From assembly GCA_011754105.1 (NCBI GenBank), contig JAAKDF010000006.1, positions 1-64,000 of the forward strand: 64,000 bases of DNA. Direction: 5' to 3'. Each line of letters begins with the position of its first letter. Within the stretch, counting starts at the first letter, position 1. This document shows positions 38,292-52,068 of the stretch, piece by piece. Position numbers and translations under genes: made by a program. The notes beneath the pieces were generated by a model. The model had not been told where the DNA came from. It saw nothing but the letters and a program-made list of their open reading frames with translations, and ran no database searches. This stretch comes from Serratia symbiotica (GTDB lineage: Bacteria > Pseudomonadota > Gammaproteobacteria > Enterobacterales > Enterobacteriaceae).

Positions 38292-38587
38292 AGTAACGAG
38301 ATGATTGTGTCATAACACTGTGCTTAGTAACCTTTATCTTAGTAACCTGATATGTGGGACATCTTACCGTATGGGGTCGTGATTTTCCGCTCTTTTATCC
38401 ATCCCCTTTTTCTTTCAAATCGCATGGATAATCTATAACTGTGGCGTTGCCTTAGAGACTATCCCAAATGGTAAATAAAATCGCCTAATGGGATTAGTTT
38501 CTAAGCAGTATCTCGGCATTGCAGGTAAGCGCTTCTGGTGGTTATTTGAGCGCGACGCAAGGTGCAAGACGTGAGGTTTTGGTAGGG

Positions 38588-39413
38588 CTTTGTTGAATAA
38601 ATCGGATTTGGAATAAAGAGTCCCCTGAATGGGCATCTTTCAGGTACCGCGTACAGTTTATGGCATACCGGTGATCGTCATCTTGTTTAATGCACATATA
38701 ATGGACATAGCCTCTGCAACTTGCTCATCATAATCTCGCAGCTACAGGTGACTACCAAATTAGCTGTTTTACTCTGTACATCGCTGTTTAGACTATCGAA
38801 CATCGTTGGTAGCCTATCATACTTTTCCACCGTGTGTTGTCTCCGATAAAAGCGCTGGTTTGCCACCGCTTGATTTCGGTCTGTATATACTGCCGACCAA
38901 AGATTTGCAGTTTCCCCTGACCGTGTTTTTTTACCTTTCACTGCCATTCAGCTAAGATATTAAGCCCGGTAGAGTCGATAACTAGGTGCGCAATTTCACC
39001 CGGCGTTGGTTTTTAAACAGGACATTGACGGATTTCGCCCGCTTACTAATTCAGGTTTAGTCCTGGCAGTTCAACGGCACTTTTATCAGTGTGAAAATAG
39101 AGTCGATGAAGCCCTGTAGGGCGCGGAGTGTCAAGCCGAAAATCCGTTTCAGCATCAATACGCTGGTCATTGCCATATCGGAATAATGTTGTGGACGACC
39201 ACGCAGAGAAGGTTTTGCCTCGCAGTACCAGGCATGAAGTGCCGGTTTATCCACCCCGAGAGTGAGTGAACCCCGAGTGATAATGGCGTTGTTGTAAGCC
39301 TTCCAGTTGGTGATCTTAAAATTTTGCTTGGCCACGGAATGTCACTATGCTGACAGCAGAAGAGTGATCTGATCCTCGTACCGGCCAAATGTTCTATTTA
39401 TTCAACAACCCCT
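38588..39413 (-). mobile_element. IS5/IS903-like element, internally deleted
   Basis: ggctttgttgaataaatcgg ... ctatttattcaacaacccc; fragments 39335..39057 and DRNQAVANQRFYRRQHT. Confidence 0.88.
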
Positions 39414-39514
39414 GCTACACGAGAAAAAAAGCAAATTTTGCAAAGGAAATAATAGGCTGTCTTCCATATATACAGCAGCAGCGCTCACAGTCAATTGCCG
39501 GTAATCATGCCCGA

Positions 39515-39919
39515 TTAGCCTTTGCCCTGTTTAGATGCTTTAGCAATAGCATTGCTACTAATCAACCATACGCCAAACAGAATTAACAGCACCCCAAAAG
39601 ATTTCAGCACATTTGAGGATTCGTTAAACCACGGTAACATCACCGCCGCCAAATAAACCAGCCCGTAACTGAGGCTCAGTAAAGGATAAGCACAGCTAAG
39701 TGAAAGATTACGCAACGCAAAGAACCAGCACAGCATCGATAGCGCATAACCAAAGGTACCGCCACTTACCACTAATAGCGGTAACTCGTACTCATTTAGC
39801 AACGCTGGTGTGAGGCTGGCAAAGGAGAGTAGTGGAATTTGTGCTATGGCCCACTTCATCAACAACTGCGCCAGTGTCACCAGCAGCACGCTGGCGGCTA
39901 CCCATAAATATCCCCTTAT
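39515..39919 (-). CDS. arnF: ArnF, 4-amino-4-deoxy-L-arabinose flippase subunit; start codon uncertain (ATA at 39919 or GTG at 39889)
   Basis: (I)RGYLWVAASVLLVTLAQLLMKWAIAQIP...; immediately after arnE. Confidence 0.75.
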   Translation of the reverse strand: MRGYLWVAASVLLVTLAQLLMKWAIAQIPLLSFASLTPALLNEYELPLLVVSGGTFGYALSMLCWFFALRNLSLSCAYPLLSLSYGLVYLAAVMLPWFNESSNVLKSFGVLLILFGVWLISSNAIAKASKQGKG

Positions 39920-39929
39920 AAATATCCCC

Positions 39930-40295
39930 TTATAATGGGTGTACGCTCATCAGTAAGATCCCCAGCATAATCGAGACTACGCCACACCAGTGGCGTACAG
40001 TGATAGCTTCATCAAACAACCAGCTTGCTGCCAGTGTCACCAGCACCAGGTTAAGACTGAGCAGTGGGTAAGCTAGGCTGATCGGCAGGTGCTGCAACAC
40101 CTTAAGCCATACCACTATGCCTAACACCAGCAGTAATACTGCCAATGTCAGCCAACACAGCGTCTTCTTCAGCCGCACCTCGGCAGGTAGTTGCCAGCAG
40201 TGCACCGCCTGTTTCTGACATAGTTGCCCACCACAAGTTAGCAAGCTAACCACTATCACTAACAGAAAACCAATCATAGCTGCTGTTTGTACCAA
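39930..40295 (-). CDS. arnE: ArnE, 4-amino-4-deoxy-L-arabinose flippase subunit
   Basis: 121 aa EamA/SMR-like, overlaps arnT end. Confidence 0.88.
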   Translation of the reverse strand: MVQTAAMIGFLLVIVVSLLTCGGQLCQKQAVHCWQLPAEVRLKKTLCWLTLAVLLLVLGIVVWLKVLQHLPISLAYPLLSLNLVLVTLAASWLFDEAITVRHWCGVVSIMLGILLMSVHPL

Positions 40296-41974
40296 ACTAA
40301 CGCCAGGCGATTCATTACCTGAACCTTATCGGCTGCAGGTAGGCGCTGTTGTTCAAGACTTTCTCCGCGTGAAAACTGCAAAACCAACGACACATTTCCC
40401 TGTTTACGAGCCTGTAACAACCACTCTGGGAAGCTGGCATAGCTGATAAAACGATCTTTGGCATCTGGGTATTCCAAGCCGTTGATGACCTCCCCTTTGT
40501 GGCTGAACATCAGTACGTCGCTGCGCTTTAGTTCCCATGCCAAGCCAGCTGCTTGACCCACGCTATCGGTCAGCACGTATTGGCTGTGTTCCAGCTCTGC
40601 CCTGTTAGCGCGAATAAAACTCTGCGGTAACTTAAAATCGGCCACCTGTTGCGGAATAGCGTAACTGATAAGCAGACACAGTAACAGCGGGCAAGCCGCT
40701 GCCCAGCACCACCGCTGAACTTTGTCGCTTGCGGAAACAATCGCGAACAGCAGCCAGCCGCCAAAAGCGACAATGCCAATCATACCTTTCTGCAATTCTT
40801 GAGAAGTAAACAACTGCACCTTAGGAAACAGGCCAAAGCCCAGCAGCAGCACTACTATGCCAATCAGACCAAACAGCCCATTCAACAGTGCGTTGATCTT
40901 GAATACTTTTCTGCGCAGCGCCTTGGCAGCATCCTCCGCATAAGCAGCCATCAATAGTGCCAACGGTGCCATGCATGGCAGAATGTAGGTCGGTAGCTTG
41001 CCATTGGCAACGCTGAAGAAGATCAGGGGCATCATTACCCAACTGAGCAGGAAGAACAGTTCTGGTCGCTGCTCCCGTTCGCGCCAACCTTTGAGTAACG
41101 CTCCAGGCAGCAATGCCAGCCACGGCAACACCACCGCCATTAAAATCGGCAAATAATACCAGAACGGTGCTTTGTGTTGAGCATTATCCTCAGCGAAGCG
41201 CTGGATATGTTCTACCCAAAAGAAATAATTCCAGAAATCTGGCTCTCGCTTGGCGATAGCTAGCGCCCAAGGTAGGCTGAATAATAGCGCCACCAAGATC
41301 GCCACCGGCCCAAAGAGCAACAGATCTTTGATGCGCCGCTGTTGGATCACTACCGGGATAACCGCAATCACTGGCACTGCCAGTGCTAGGAATCCTTTGG
41401 TCATAAAGCCCATACCGCAGGCTAACCCAAGCAAAGCGTAGCCGCCTAGCTTACATTTGGCTGAGGTTGCTTTCAACGTCAGATAATAACTGACCATCGC
41501 CGCCGTTAGCCACAAGGCAATCATGGGATCGAGCACGCTGTAGGTGCCGATGCTAAATACCAACACCATCGATAAGAAAATTAATACTGATATGTAAGCG
41601 AGATGCGTATTGCGCCACATAAGCTTCGCAAGAGCAAATATTAATAGGGCTGTTATTCCGGTACTAAATACTGAAGCGAAACGCACCGCAAAATTATTGT
41701 CGCCGAATAGCCATTGGCTCATGTTATTGAACCAATATCCAGCTACCGGCTTTTCAAAATAGCGCAACCCCAACAAGTGCGGTACCACCCAATCACCACG
41801 TTGCAGCATTTCACGGCTGATTTCGGCATAGCGGGTTTCATCAGGCTGCCACAATAGACGGTCCTTTAGCGGAATTAAATAAGCTAGAGTAAAAAAAACG
41901 GCCAGCAATGTTGCCCATTTTCCTTTTAGCAACTTCATCAATCTTCCTTCACTTCTGTTTGACATCCCAACCAA
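40274..41974 (-). CDS. arnT: ArnT lipid A L-Ara4N transferase
   Basis: [44 protein letters not shown]. Confidence 0.95.
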   Translation of the reverse strand: MVGMSNRSEGRLMKLLKGKWATLLAVFFTLAYLIPLKDRLLWQPDETRYAEISREMLQRGDWVVPHLLGLRYFEKPVAGYWFNNMSQWLFGDNNFAVRFASVFSTGITALLIFALAKLMWRNTHLAYISVLIFLSMVLVFSIGTYSVLDPMIALWLTAAMVSYYLTLKATSAKCKLGGYALLGLACGMGFMTKGFLALAVPVIAVIPVVIQQRRIKDLLLFGPVAILVALLFSLPWALAIAKREPDFWNYFFWVEHIQRFAEDNAQHKAPFWYYLPILMAVVLPWLALLPGALLKGWREREQRPELFFLLSWVMMPLIFFSVANGKLPTYILPCMAPLALLMAAYAEDAAKALRRKVFKINALLNGLFGLIGIVVLLLGFGLFPKVQLFTSQELQKGMIGIVAFGGWLLFAIVSASDKVQRWCWAAACPLLLCLLISYAIPQQVADFKLPQSFIRANRAELEHSQYVLTDSVGQAAGLAWELKRSDVLMFSHKGEVINGLEYPDAKDRFISYASFPEWLLQARKQGNVSLVLQFSRGESLEQQRLPAADKVQVMNRLALVWYKQQL

Positions 41975-42840
41975 CCTTCGCGGCCAGGGAAAGAAGTACG
42001 CGTAATGTGGCCTAATGGCAATGATGCTAAATCTTGTGGCAGCATCTCGCTCAGCGGACAGAATTCAATACCCTGCTGCTGCGCCCGCTGTAATAACTGT
42101 TCAAACATCGACGCCCGCGCCATCCCTTCCACTTCCGTATGAATGGTGTATACCGGCACGCCTCGATCATTTTCGAGCTCCTTCAGGATGAAGTCATTAA
42201 AGCCAGCCATACTGACTTTCCTACCAATCACTTCATCAAAAGTGGGCAGCGTGACAGGAATTTGCACCGTACCGAGTCGGTTGTTGCTCAACACCGGTCT
42301 AAATGGGTGAGTACCTCGACAATCGCTGTTATAGTGGAAATCGAAGCGCTGTTTCACCTCCAGTACAAGTTTATCAGCCCTCCATCCCGCCACGGCTGAA
42401 CATTTCACCAGCTGTTTGGTGCTAGCACTCAAAGCATCAACGCCCAGTCGAATCTGTTGTGTCAACTGGGCCTCAGACCAACGACCAGCATTAGCCTGCC
42501 AGCCTTGATGATCCCAGGCGTGTAGCCCCACTTCATGACCGGCCTCAGCGGTGCGATTCATTAATGGCCCTAACGCACGTGAGATATTGCGCCCAGGCCA
42601 GGCGGTACCAGCCAAAAGTATATCCCAGCCATACAGTGCAGCGGCATTCGAACGCTGCATTTTCCACAGGAACTTTGGACGCAAAAGGCGCCAAAGATGA
42701 CGCCCCATATTGTCCGGACCAACACTGAAGAAGAAACTGGCCTGTATATGATACTGCTCAAACAGATCCAGCAACTGCGGCACCCCATTTCGAGTGCCGC
42801 TAAAGGTATCTACATCAACCCGCAGACCGACTTTCTTCAT
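41938..42840 (-). CDS. arnD: ArnD deformylase
   Basis: [48 protein letters not shown]. Confidence 0.95.
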   Translation of the reverse strand: MKKVGLRVDVDTFSGTRNGVPQLLDLFEQYHIQASFFFSVGPDNMGRHLWRLLRPKFLWKMQRSNAAALYGWDILLAGTAWPGRNISRALGPLMNRTAEAGHEVGLHAWDHQGWQANAGRWSEAQLTQQIRLGVDALSASTKQLVKCSAVAGWRADKLVLEVKQRFDFHYNSDCRGTHPFRPVLSNNRLGTVQIPVTLPTFDEVIGRKVSMAGFNDFILKELENDRGVPVYTIHTEVEGMARASMFEQLLQRAQQQGIEFCPLSEMLPQDLASLPLGHITRTSFPGREGWLGCQTEVKED

Positions 42841-44822
42841 GTAACGTTTCCCTCTTGAACGGTGGAGCGCAAGAAGTAATCCAACGTATGTGTAACGGTT
42901 TGTTTCATTTTAATCTTTGGCTGCCATCCCAGCAGACGCCGAGCATTTTTGATACTCGGAGTACGGTGTGCGACGTCCTGATAACCTTTGCCGTAGTAGC
43001 TACTACTTTCAATATCTTTGAAACCGGCGAACGGCGGGAAATAATCGCGCAGTGGATGACGGTTGAAGCTATCTAGCAGCATTTCCGCCAGTTCACGGAT
43101 GCTCGCTTCATTGCTCGGGTTGCCGAGATTAATAATCTGGCCGTCGCACAATTCATCACAGTTTTCGATAATGCGAAATAACGCTTCAATACCGTCATTA
43201 ATATCAGTGAAACATCGCTTTTGCGCCCCACCATCCATCAGCTTAATTGGCGAGCCTTCCACCAAGTTAAGGATCAGCTGGGTAATAGCGCGTGAAGAAC
43301 CGATGCGCGCGGCATCCAGGCTGTCCAAACGCGGCCCCATCCAGTTAAACGGACGAAACAGAGTAAATCTCAGCCCTTCTTTGCTTCCATAAGCCCAGAT
43401 GACACGATCTAGTAATTGCTTAGATACCGAATAAATCCAACGTTGTTTATTAATCGGCCCGACGATCAAACGTGAGTGGTCTTCGTCAAATTCTTTGTCA
43501 TCACACATGCCGTACACCTCTGAGGTGGACGGGAATATGATGCGTTTATTGTATTTCACGCAGTCGCGGACGATTTTCAGGTTTTCTTCAAAATCCAGCT
43601 CAAATACACGGAGTGGATTACGTGTGTACTCTATCGGCGTGGCAATTGCCACCAGCGGCAGCACGATATCACATTTCTTGATATGGTACTCGATCCACTC
43701 CGAGTGAATGCTAATATCTCCTTCCACAAAGTGGAAACGTGGGTTATCGAGAAAGCGGCTGATGGCGGAGGAGCCGATATCCAAGCCATAGATATCGTAA
43801 CAATCATCGCGCAGCAAGCGCTCAGTCAGGTGGTTTCCTATAAAGCCGTTAACACCTAGGATCAATACGCGGGTACGACGTTCCATCACCGACTTAGGCT
43901 TGGCGGCAAGGCGTACATCGGTGACGATGCCTATTTCATATGCCAGCCGACTACCCTGCACGTAAAGGCCTTTTTCGTTCTGACCAGAGACGATTTCTAA
44001 CACACCCTTACCACAGGCGATAGTCAATGGAGAAGCGCTTAGCACCGTCCCAGGCTGTTTATCATGCTGAATATCAAGCACGCGGGAGCGCCAGATAATT
44101 AGCTTGCGCTGGCCGATGTAACTAAACGCGCCTGGGTAGGGTTCGGTAACCGCACGCACCAGATTATTTATTTCCTGAGCTGATTTGTGCCACATGATCT
44201 CGCCGTCAGCGGCAGTACGTCGCCCAAAATAGCTGGCTTTGGCTTCGTTTTGGGCTGTGAAGGTGGCTGTGCCGTTTTTCAACTTAGGCAATTCCTCTTT
44301 CAGCAGCTCTTGTGCGGCTTCCAGCACCTTTTTATGCAACGTAAGAGCCGTGTCATCTGCGGCGATCGCCACTTTGTATTGACCGATGATATCGCCAGCA
44401 TCAGGACGTTTGACCATTTTATGCAGCGTAGCACCGGTTTCGCTTTCACCATTCACCAATACCCAGTTTATCGGCGCAAGGCCACGATAATATGGTAGCA
44501 GTGAACCATGCAGGTTAAAACTACCCTGAGGTGCCAAAGACAGGATCTCAGTGCTTAGCAACTTACGATAATAAAAAGAGAAAATTACATCCGGTTGCAA
44601 CTGACGAATGCGATCAGCCCACAGTGGATGGTTCACATCTTCCGGTGCATAAACCGGAAGTTCCAGCTCAGCACCAAGATGCGCAACGGAGGAGAAGAAG
44701 TTGTTCTCACCAGAATCGTTGGTATGCGTGAATACAGCCTGCACATCATAACCAGCCTCAGTCAACGCTTGTAAACCTGCACAACCGATATCATGGTAAG
44801 CAAAGACAATAGATTTCATCAT
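42837..44822 (-). CDS. arnA: Bifunctional UDP-GlcA decarboxylase/UDP-Ara4N formyltransferase ArnA
   Basis: 661 aa with formyltransferase and SDR domains ([19 protein letters not shown]). Confidence 0.96.
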   Translation of the reverse strand: MMKSIVFAYHDIGCAGLQALTEAGYDVQAVFTHTNDSGENNFFSSVAHLGAELELPVYAPEDVNHPLWADRIRQLQPDVIFSFYYRKLLSTEILSLAPQGSFNLHGSLLPYYRGLAPINWVLVNGESETGATLHKMVKRPDAGDIIGQYKVAIAADDTALTLHKKVLEAAQELLKEELPKLKNGTATFTAQNEAKASYFGRRTAADGEIMWHKSAQEINNLVRAVTEPYPGAFSYIGQRKLIIWRSRVLDIQHDKQPGTVLSASPLTIACGKGVLEIVSGQNEKGLYVQGSRLAYEIGIVTDVRLAAKPKSVMERRTRVLILGVNGFIGNHLTERLLRDDCYDIYGLDIGSSAISRFLDNPRFHFVEGDISIHSEWIEYHIKKCDIVLPLVAIATPIEYTRNPLRVFELDFEENLKIVRDCVKYNKRIIFPSTSEVYGMCDDKEFDEDHSRLIVGPINKQRWIYSVSKQLLDRVIWAYGSKEGLRFTLFRPFNWMGPRLDSLDAARIGSSRAITQLILNLVEGSPIKLMDGGAQKRCFTDINDGIEALFRIIENCDELCDGQIINLGNPSNEASIRELAEMLLDSFNRHPLRDYFPPFAGFKDIESSSYYGKGYQDVAHRTPSIKNARRLLGWQPKIKMKQTVTHTLDYFLRSTVQEGNVT

Positions 44823-45799
44823 TCTTCTTCCTGAATTTTATGGATCTGCTTTTCACCAACCACTTTTTGAACAAAATAACGCGGACGAGCGCGCACATCG
44901 GTATAGATACGGCCGATGTATTCACCCAGCAGACCCATACCGACAAACTGGGCACCGATAAAGGTAAACAATACTGCGAATAGGGTGAACACCCCACCCG
45001 CCGCCCATTCAGGACCCAGCAGCAGGCGCAATGCTATCAGCACTAGTGCTAGTACAAAACCAGAAAGAGCAACTATACTGCCTACAACGCTGAGCAAGCG
45101 CAGCGGTGTAGTCGTCAAGCAGGTAACCAAATCATACATCAGGTTGATCAGCTTCATCAGGCTGTATTTGGAATCGCCAAACTCGCGTTCGGCATGGCGC
45201 ACGTCAATTTCTGTAGTACGTCTGGCGAAGGTGTTTGCCAGGATAGGAATAAAGGTGCTGCGTTCATGGCAGTTCAGCATTGCATCAATGATATGACGGC
45301 GATAGGCTCTCAGCATGCAGCCGTAGTCCCCCATAGATTTGCCGGTAGCACGCTGAATCATCATGTTGATAATGCGGGATCCGCTTTTACGAAACCATGA
45401 ATCCTGACGATTGGCGCGCACCGTGCCCACTAAGTCATACCCTTCTTCTGCTACGCTGACTAGCCGTGGGATCTCTTCCGGTGGGTTTTGTAGATCAGCA
45501 TCCAGCGTAATTATCAGATCACCAGTCACTTCGTTGAAACCTGCCATTATCGCTGAGTGTTGGCCGTAGTTACGATTCAATAGTACGGCAATTACCTGCC
45601 TTTCCGTTTGTTGCGCAGCGGCAGTAAGTATCTCGGCAGAGCTATCGCTGCTACCATCGTCAACCAGGATTATTTCATAGGGTTGCGTTAAATGCTTACA
45701 GGCAGCAGTGGTACGTTTAAGCAGGGTAGGCAAGCTTTCCTGCTCGTTGTATACCGGTATGACCACCGACACTTTTTTTATTGGTTGAACAAAAGACAC
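44819..45799 (-). CDS. arnC: ArnC undecaprenyl-phosphate L-Ara4FN transferase (GTG start)
   Basis: [36 protein letters not shown]2 family; ORF-track start 45853 lies within arnB. Confidence 0.93.
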   Translation of the reverse strand: MSFVQPIKKVSVVIPVYNEQESLPTLLKRTTAACKHLTQPYEIILVDDGSSDSSAEILTAAAQQTERQVIAVLLNRNYGQHSAIMAGFNEVTGDLIITLDADLQNPPEEIPRLVSVAEEGYDLVGTVRANRQDSWFRKSGSRIINMMIQRATGKSMGDYGCMLRAYRRHIIDAMLNCHERSTFIPILANTFARRTTEIDVRHAEREFGDSKYSLMKLINLMYDLVTCLTTTPLRLLSVVGSIVALSGFVLALVLIALRLLLGPEWAAGGVFTLFAVLFTFIGAQFVGMGLLGEYIGRIYTDVRARPRYFVQKVVGEKQIHKIQEEE

Positions 45800-46940
45800 G
45801 TAATTGCTCCACAACAGAAAATAAGGCTTTGACCACGCGATCAACATCAGCATTAGTCATACTAGGGAATAACGGTAAAGTGCACAAACGCGCTGAATTC
45901 CATTCAGTATTTGGCAACGACAGTAGCGGATAACGATCACGATAATACTTCTGGGTGTGCGCGGCGCGGAAATGCAGGCCAGTGCCAATCCCAACGTCTT
46001 TTAGGCGCTCCATAAGGAGGTCGCGGTCAATACCACAGCGCACAATGTCTACACGTACCATAAACAGGTGCCAAGCGTGATCGTGCGGGTAGGCCGGCAG
46101 TCCAAGAGGCAAAAACGGTGAACCTTCAAGCGCTTGCAAGTAACGTTTCGCCAGCACCTGCCGACGTGCATTCAACTGAGGCAAACGCGCCAGTTGTACC
46201 ACGGCTATCGCTGCATGAATATCGGAAAGATTATATTTATAGCCCGGCTCTACCACTTCCGCTTGTGGCCGCCTCCCCAATTGCTGGCGGTCAAAGGCGT
46301 CCACAGCCAGACCATGGAACTTCAGGCAGCGCAGACGATCCGCTAGTGCATCGTTATCGGTGGCGATCAAGCCTCCCTCAGCACAGGTCAGGTTCTTGAT
46401 CGCGTGAAAAGAAAAAATTGCCGTACCGCGCGCCCCGACCCACTCACCGTTGTAACGAGCACCTACCGCATGGGCGGCATCTTCGATTAACGGGAGATTA
46501 TGGCGTTCCGCTACAGCACGCAGCGCATCCATCTGTAATGGTGCGCCGGCATGGTGTACCGGGATGATAGCTTTAGTTTTTGCCGTGATGGCAGAGTTAA
46601 CATCGTCAGCGTTGACCATCAGCGTTTCACGGTCAACATCAATCATGACCGGCGTAGCGCCGAGCAATTCGATCATATTAAGGGTGGAAACCCAGGTTTG
46701 TGAGGGGGTAATAACTTCATCGCCTGGCCCGATGCCCAGTGCGATCAAGGTGATGTGCATTCCCGCAGTAGCGGAACAGACGGCAATCGCATGCTTGCAT
46801 CCGAAGGTAGAACAGAACTCACTTTCCAACATCTGATTTTGCGGCCCTGTGGTGATCCACCCAGAACGTAGTACCTTTTCTACTGCCGCGATTTCTTCAT
46901 CGCTGATCGCGGGACGCGAGAAAGGCAAAAATTGATTCAT
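45717..46940 (-). CDS. arnB: UDP-L-Ara4O aminotransferase ArnB
   Basis: [49 protein letters not shown]-terminus extends over the arnC start. Confidence 0.93.
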   Translation of the reverse strand: MNQFLPFSRPAISDEEIAAVEKVLRSGWITTGPQNQMLESEFCSTFGCKHAIAVCSATAGMHITLIALGIGPGDEVITPSQTWVSTLNMIELLGATPVMIDVDRETLMVNADDVNSAITAKTKAIIPVHHAGAPLQMDALRAVAERHNLPLIEDAAHAVGARYNGEWVGARGTAIFSFHAIKNLTCAEGGLIATDNDALADRLRCLKFHGLAVDAFDRQQLGRRPQAEVVEPGYKYNLSDIHAAIAVVQLARLPQLNARRQVLAKRYLQALEGSPFLPLGLPAYPHDHAWHLFMVRVDIVRCGIDRDLLMERLKDVGIGTGLHFRAAHTQKYYRDRYPLLSLPNTEWNSARLCTLPLFPSMTNADVDRVVKALFSVVEQLRVFCSTNKKSVGGHTGIQRAGKLAYPA

Positions 46941-47048
46941 AGTTAACCCTAGACATATCGAGCTTTTTTTGGTGACACTGTATATCTCTTTTATTTAACT
47001 GGTATTAAACGCCAGAGAAAATCGTTTCTGATGGGCTATAACCGCAGG

Positions 47049-47065
47049 TTTAACGCAACCTTAAG
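47049..47065 (-). promoter_or_regulatory. Candidate PmrA (BasR) box upstream of arnB
   Basis: Reverse strand CTTAAG-GTTGC-GTTAAA resembles YTTAAK-N5-YTTAAK. Confidence 0.4.
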
Positions 47066-47297
47066 ATACAAATTATTATCAGTTAGATTCTCTGACAGAA
47101 TGAACCGTCACCTTCTATTTAAACTTGATAATAAAAATAATTTATCTTAGTCATTAATAAATATTTACTTTTTCTCTTTGCAACGAAGCTAGCCTAGCAC
47201 GCCATCAATGGTTTTCAAGAAAAATAGATGAAAAAGAATCCTGGCCTGTCGTTATCCGGCCATCCTACCAATACCGGTGTATTCAGGGTTGGCTATG

Positions 47298-47325
47298 AAA
47301 AAGGCCGCAAAAGCGGCCTTTTTGG
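47298..47325 (-). terminator. Intrinsic terminator downstream of ihfA
   Basis: aaaaaggccgcaaaagcggccttttt; symmetric, potentially bidirectional. Confidence 0.8.
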
Positions 47326-47336
47326 TTTAACATTAC

Positions 47337-47633
47337 CTACTCTTTTAGGATCGCGTTCTCAACCAGGCTTTTCAGCTTCTGACCCGGACGGAAGGTGACC
47401 ACGCGACGCGCCGTGATCGGAATGTTTTCGCCGGTCTTTGGGTTACGCCCCGGACGTTGGTTCTTATTACGCAGATCAAAGTTGCCAAAACCTGATAATT
47501 TTACCTGATCGCCGCTCTCAAGAGCCCGGCGAACCTCTTCAAAAAAAAGTTCTACCAGATCTTTAGCATCTCGTTTGCTAAGCCCAAGCTTTTCAGACAG
47601 GTATTCTGACATTACAGCTTTAGTAAGCGCCAT
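47337..47633 (-). CDS. ihfA: Integration host factor alpha subunit
   Basis: [39 protein letters not shown]; downstream of pheT. Confidence 0.97.
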   Translation of the reverse strand: MALTKAVMSEYLSEKLGLSKRDAKDLVELFFEEVRRALESGDQVKLSGFGNFDLRNKNQRPGRNPKTGENIPITARRVVTFRPGQKLKSLVENAILKE

Positions 47634-47637
47634 AGAT

Positions 47638-50025
47638 TCAATCCCTCAAGGATGCTTGGAATCGCTGTCTTAAGGCCTCTACACATTTTGCAACGGTAGC
47701 GGCTATCTCCTCTTCTTCAAGTGTACAAGCTGTGTCCTGCAATATCAGGCTGATAGCCAGGCTCTTATAACCTTCTGCTACTCCCTTGCCACGGTACACA
47801 TCAAACAATTCTACGTCAACTACTTGATTTGCGCCAAATTTCTTACACTCTGCCAATATATCTGCTGCGGCGACGTTTTCAGCCACCACTACAGCGATAT
47901 CACGGCGGTTTGCCGGAAAGCAAGAAATCTCCCGCGCCTGAGGCACGGCGCGCCTTGCGACCTTGTCCCATTGCAATTCGAACATCAGGGTGCGTCCATT
48001 AAGATCCAGTTTACGCTCCAGTTCTGGATGAACCATACCAATGTAACCTACGCATTCGCCGTATAAATAAATTGCCGCACTTTGCCCTGGATGGAGTGCT
48101 GGATTGGCCACAGCCCAGAACTGAATTTCGGATAATTTACCAGTTAACTCAAGGACAGATTCCAGTTCCCCTTTTAAATCATAGAAATCGACTGTCTTAC
48201 ACGCCAAATCCCAGTGCTTGTCGTAGGTATAGCCAGCGATCACCCCCGCCAGCATGACATCCTGGCGGATACCCAAATTTGCTGAAGTATCAGGCACAAA
48301 GCGCAGGCCGCTTTCGAACAGGCGCAGGCGAGTTTGCTGGCGATTCTGGTTATATACCACCGCAGAAAGCAGGCCAGTATACAACGACAGTCGCATCACT
48401 GACATGTCCGCCGAGATTGGGCTGGGCAGGATCAGTGCTTCCTCGCCAGGGTGCAATAATGCCTGCACTTTAGGATCGACAAAGCTGTAGGTGATCGCTT
48501 CCTGAAAACCGTGATCAACCAGCAGAGTCTTTACACGTTCCAGTGTTAGATCAGCCTCAGGGTGTTTAATCATCACCAGATCGCCGCGCACCGGCACGTC
48601 TGGGATGTTGTTGTAGCCGTAAACACGTACTACTTCTTCAACCAGATCTTCTTCAATTTTCATGTCAAAACGCCAACTTGGAGGAACTGCCAACCAGGTG
48701 TCTCCTTGATCGGTAACCTGGCAACCAAGGCGACGCAAAATATCGCTGACCTGATCGCTCGGCACTACATGGCCGAGCAGGCGATCCAGCTTCTTGCGGT
48801 GTAGTTGAATAGTCGTATGCTTGGGCAGTTCATTTTCATCAGTGACATCAATCACTGGGCCAGCCTGGCCACCACAAATGTCAATCAGCAGGCGGGTGGC
48901 ACGCTCCATCGCTTGGTATTGCAGCGCGTAGTCCACGCCACGCTCATAGCGATGAGAAGCATCGGTTTGCAGACCATGGCGACGTGCACGGCCAGTGATC
49001 GACAGCGGATTGAAGAAGGCACACTCCAGCAGCACGTCCTGAGTCTCATTATTTACCCCGGAATACTTGCCGCCGAAGATTCCCCCCATTGCCAGCGCTT
49101 TATGATGATCAGCAATCACTAAGGTGTCAGTATGCAATTTGACTTCGTTACCATCCAGTAACGTCAAGGTCTCCCCTTCTTCTGCCATACGCACCACGAT
49201 GCCGCCTTCGATACGTTTCAGATCAAAGGCATGCATAGGCTGTCCAAGCTCCAGCAACACGTAGTTGGTGACGTCGACCACCGCATCAATGGAACGAATG
49301 CCACAGCGGCGCAGTTTTTCACGCATCCAAAACGGGCTGGTAGCCTTGATGTTTATGCCTTTTACCACACGGCCGAGATAACGCGGGCATCCCTGAGGCG
49401 CGTCAACACGAATGGGTAGCGTAGTATAAATTGTAGCGACAACCGGACTCATATCCGGTTCGGTTAAGGCCATTTTGTTAAGCACGCTGACATCACGCGC
49501 AATGCCGATAATGCCCAGGCAGTCGGCGCGGTTTGGCGTGACGCTAATTTCGATGGTGTTGTCATTTAGTTGCAGATAGTCACGGATATCGGTACCGATC
49601 GCCGCGTCATTTGGCAGTTCGATGATGCCATCATAGTCGTCGGAAATACCCAGTTCAGAAAACGAACATAGCATGCCTTCTGAAAGTTTGCCGCGCAGTC
49701 TAGTTGCCTTGATTTTAAAGTCACCCGGCAGTATCGCACCCACGGTAGCTACTGCCACTTTCAAGCCAGCACGGCAGTTTAGTGCACCGCAGACGATATC
49801 CAGCAAGCGATCGCCGCCAATGTTGACTTTGGTGACGCGCAGTTTGTCGGCGTTAGGATGCTGGCTGCATTCGACCACTTCGCCCACCATTACGCCGTGA
49901 AAGGCACCAGCGACCGGTTCTACCCCATCTACTTCCAAGCCTGCCATGGTGATTTGGTCGGACAATGCTTCGCTGCTGATGGCTGGGTTTACCCACTCGC
50001 GCAACCAGAATTCACTGAATTTCAT
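47638..50025 (-). CDS. pheT: Phenylalanyl-tRNA synthetase beta subunit
   Basis: 795 aa, [33 protein letters not shown]. Confidence 0.97.
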   Translation of the reverse strand: MKFSEFWLREWVNPAISSEALSDQITMAGLEVDGVEPVAGAFHGVMVGEVVECSQHPNADKLRVTKVNIGGDRLLDIVCGALNCRAGLKVAVATVGAILPGDFKIKATRLRGKLSEGMLCSFSELGISDDYDGIIELPNDAAIGTDIRDYLQLNDNTIEISVTPNRADCLGIIGIARDVSVLNKMALTEPDMSPVVATIYTTLPIRVDAPQGCPRYLGRVVKGINIKATSPFWMREKLRRCGIRSIDAVVDVTNYVLLELGQPMHAFDLKRIEGGIVVRMAEEGETLTLLDGNEVKLHTDTLVIADHHKALAMGGIFGGKYSGVNNETQDVLLECAFFNPLSITGRARRHGLQTDASHRYERGVDYALQYQAMERATRLLIDICGGQAGPVIDVTDENELPKHTTIQLHRKKLDRLLGHVVPSDQVSDILRRLGCQVTDQGDTWLAVPPSWRFDMKIEEDLVEEVVRVYGYNNIPDVPVRGDLVMIKHPEADLTLERVKTLLVDHGFQEAITYSFVDPKVQALLHPGEEALILPSPISADMSVMRLSLYTGLLSAVVYNQNRQQTRLRLFESGLRFVPDTSANLGIRQDVMLAGVIAGYTYDKHWDLACKTVDFYDLKGELESVLELTGKLSEIQFWAVANPALHPGQSAAIYLYGECVGYIGMVHPELERKLDLNGRTLMFELQWDKVARRAVPQAREISCFPANRRDIAVVVAENVAAADILAECKKFGANQVVDVELFDVYRGKGVAEGYKSLAISLILQDTACTLEEEEIAATVAKCVEALRQRFQASLRD

Positions 50026-50039
50026 GTGATATTCCCGCC

Positions 50040-51071
<1,032 letters not shown>

Positions 51072-51200
51072 TTATTCGAACACGCTTTTGGTTTATCTTC
51101 AAAGACTTTCAAGTAGTAGCTGGCGTGCTAAATCATGACAAATCGGTTAAGTAACCGATTTAAACAGCGCTACGGCTCAGCAGCCGTAGCGGATGGCACC

Positions 51201-51233
51201 CAAAAAAAGAAAAGCCTCCACAAGGGAGGCTTA
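51201..51233 (-). terminator. pheST attenuator terminator
   Basis: Reverse strand aagcctcccttgtggaggctttt followed by ctttttttg; between Phe-rich leader and pheS. Confidence 0.75.
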
Positions 51234-51237
51234 GGCG

Positions 51238-51321
51238 CTACTTTTCGTTTCTTTTCTTACGCGCAAGCCTCCTGAAATCAAACGCTAAAGCAAAAAAAGA
51301 AGCGAAAATAGCTACATACAT
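51238..51321 (-). CDS. pheM: Phenylalanyl-tRNA synthetase operon leader peptide (PheM-like)
   Basis: MYVAIFASFFALAFDFRRLARKKRNEK*, five Phe in the first 16 residues, just upstream of attenuator hairpin. Confidence 0.65.
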   Translation of the reverse strand: MYVAIFASFFALAFDFRRLARKKRNEK

Positions 51322-51413
51322 GGATTGTATTACCTTATCGATGATTACATCTCCTCTGCTATAGCTATTGTTCATGAAAGTCAATACTTATAGCTATAAA
51401 AGATGAATAAAAT

Positions 51414-51440
51414 AAGAGGGGGCATCATGCCCCCTCTTTT
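51414..51440 (-). terminator. Intrinsic terminator after rplT
   Basis: aagagggggcatcatgccccctctt inverted repeat. Confidence 0.8.
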
Positions 51441-51447
51441 GACTTTA

Positions 51448-51822
<375 letters not shown>

Positions 51823-51846
51823 TTATTCTAAATTCAAAAAGATGAT

Positions 51847-52068
<222 letters not shown>

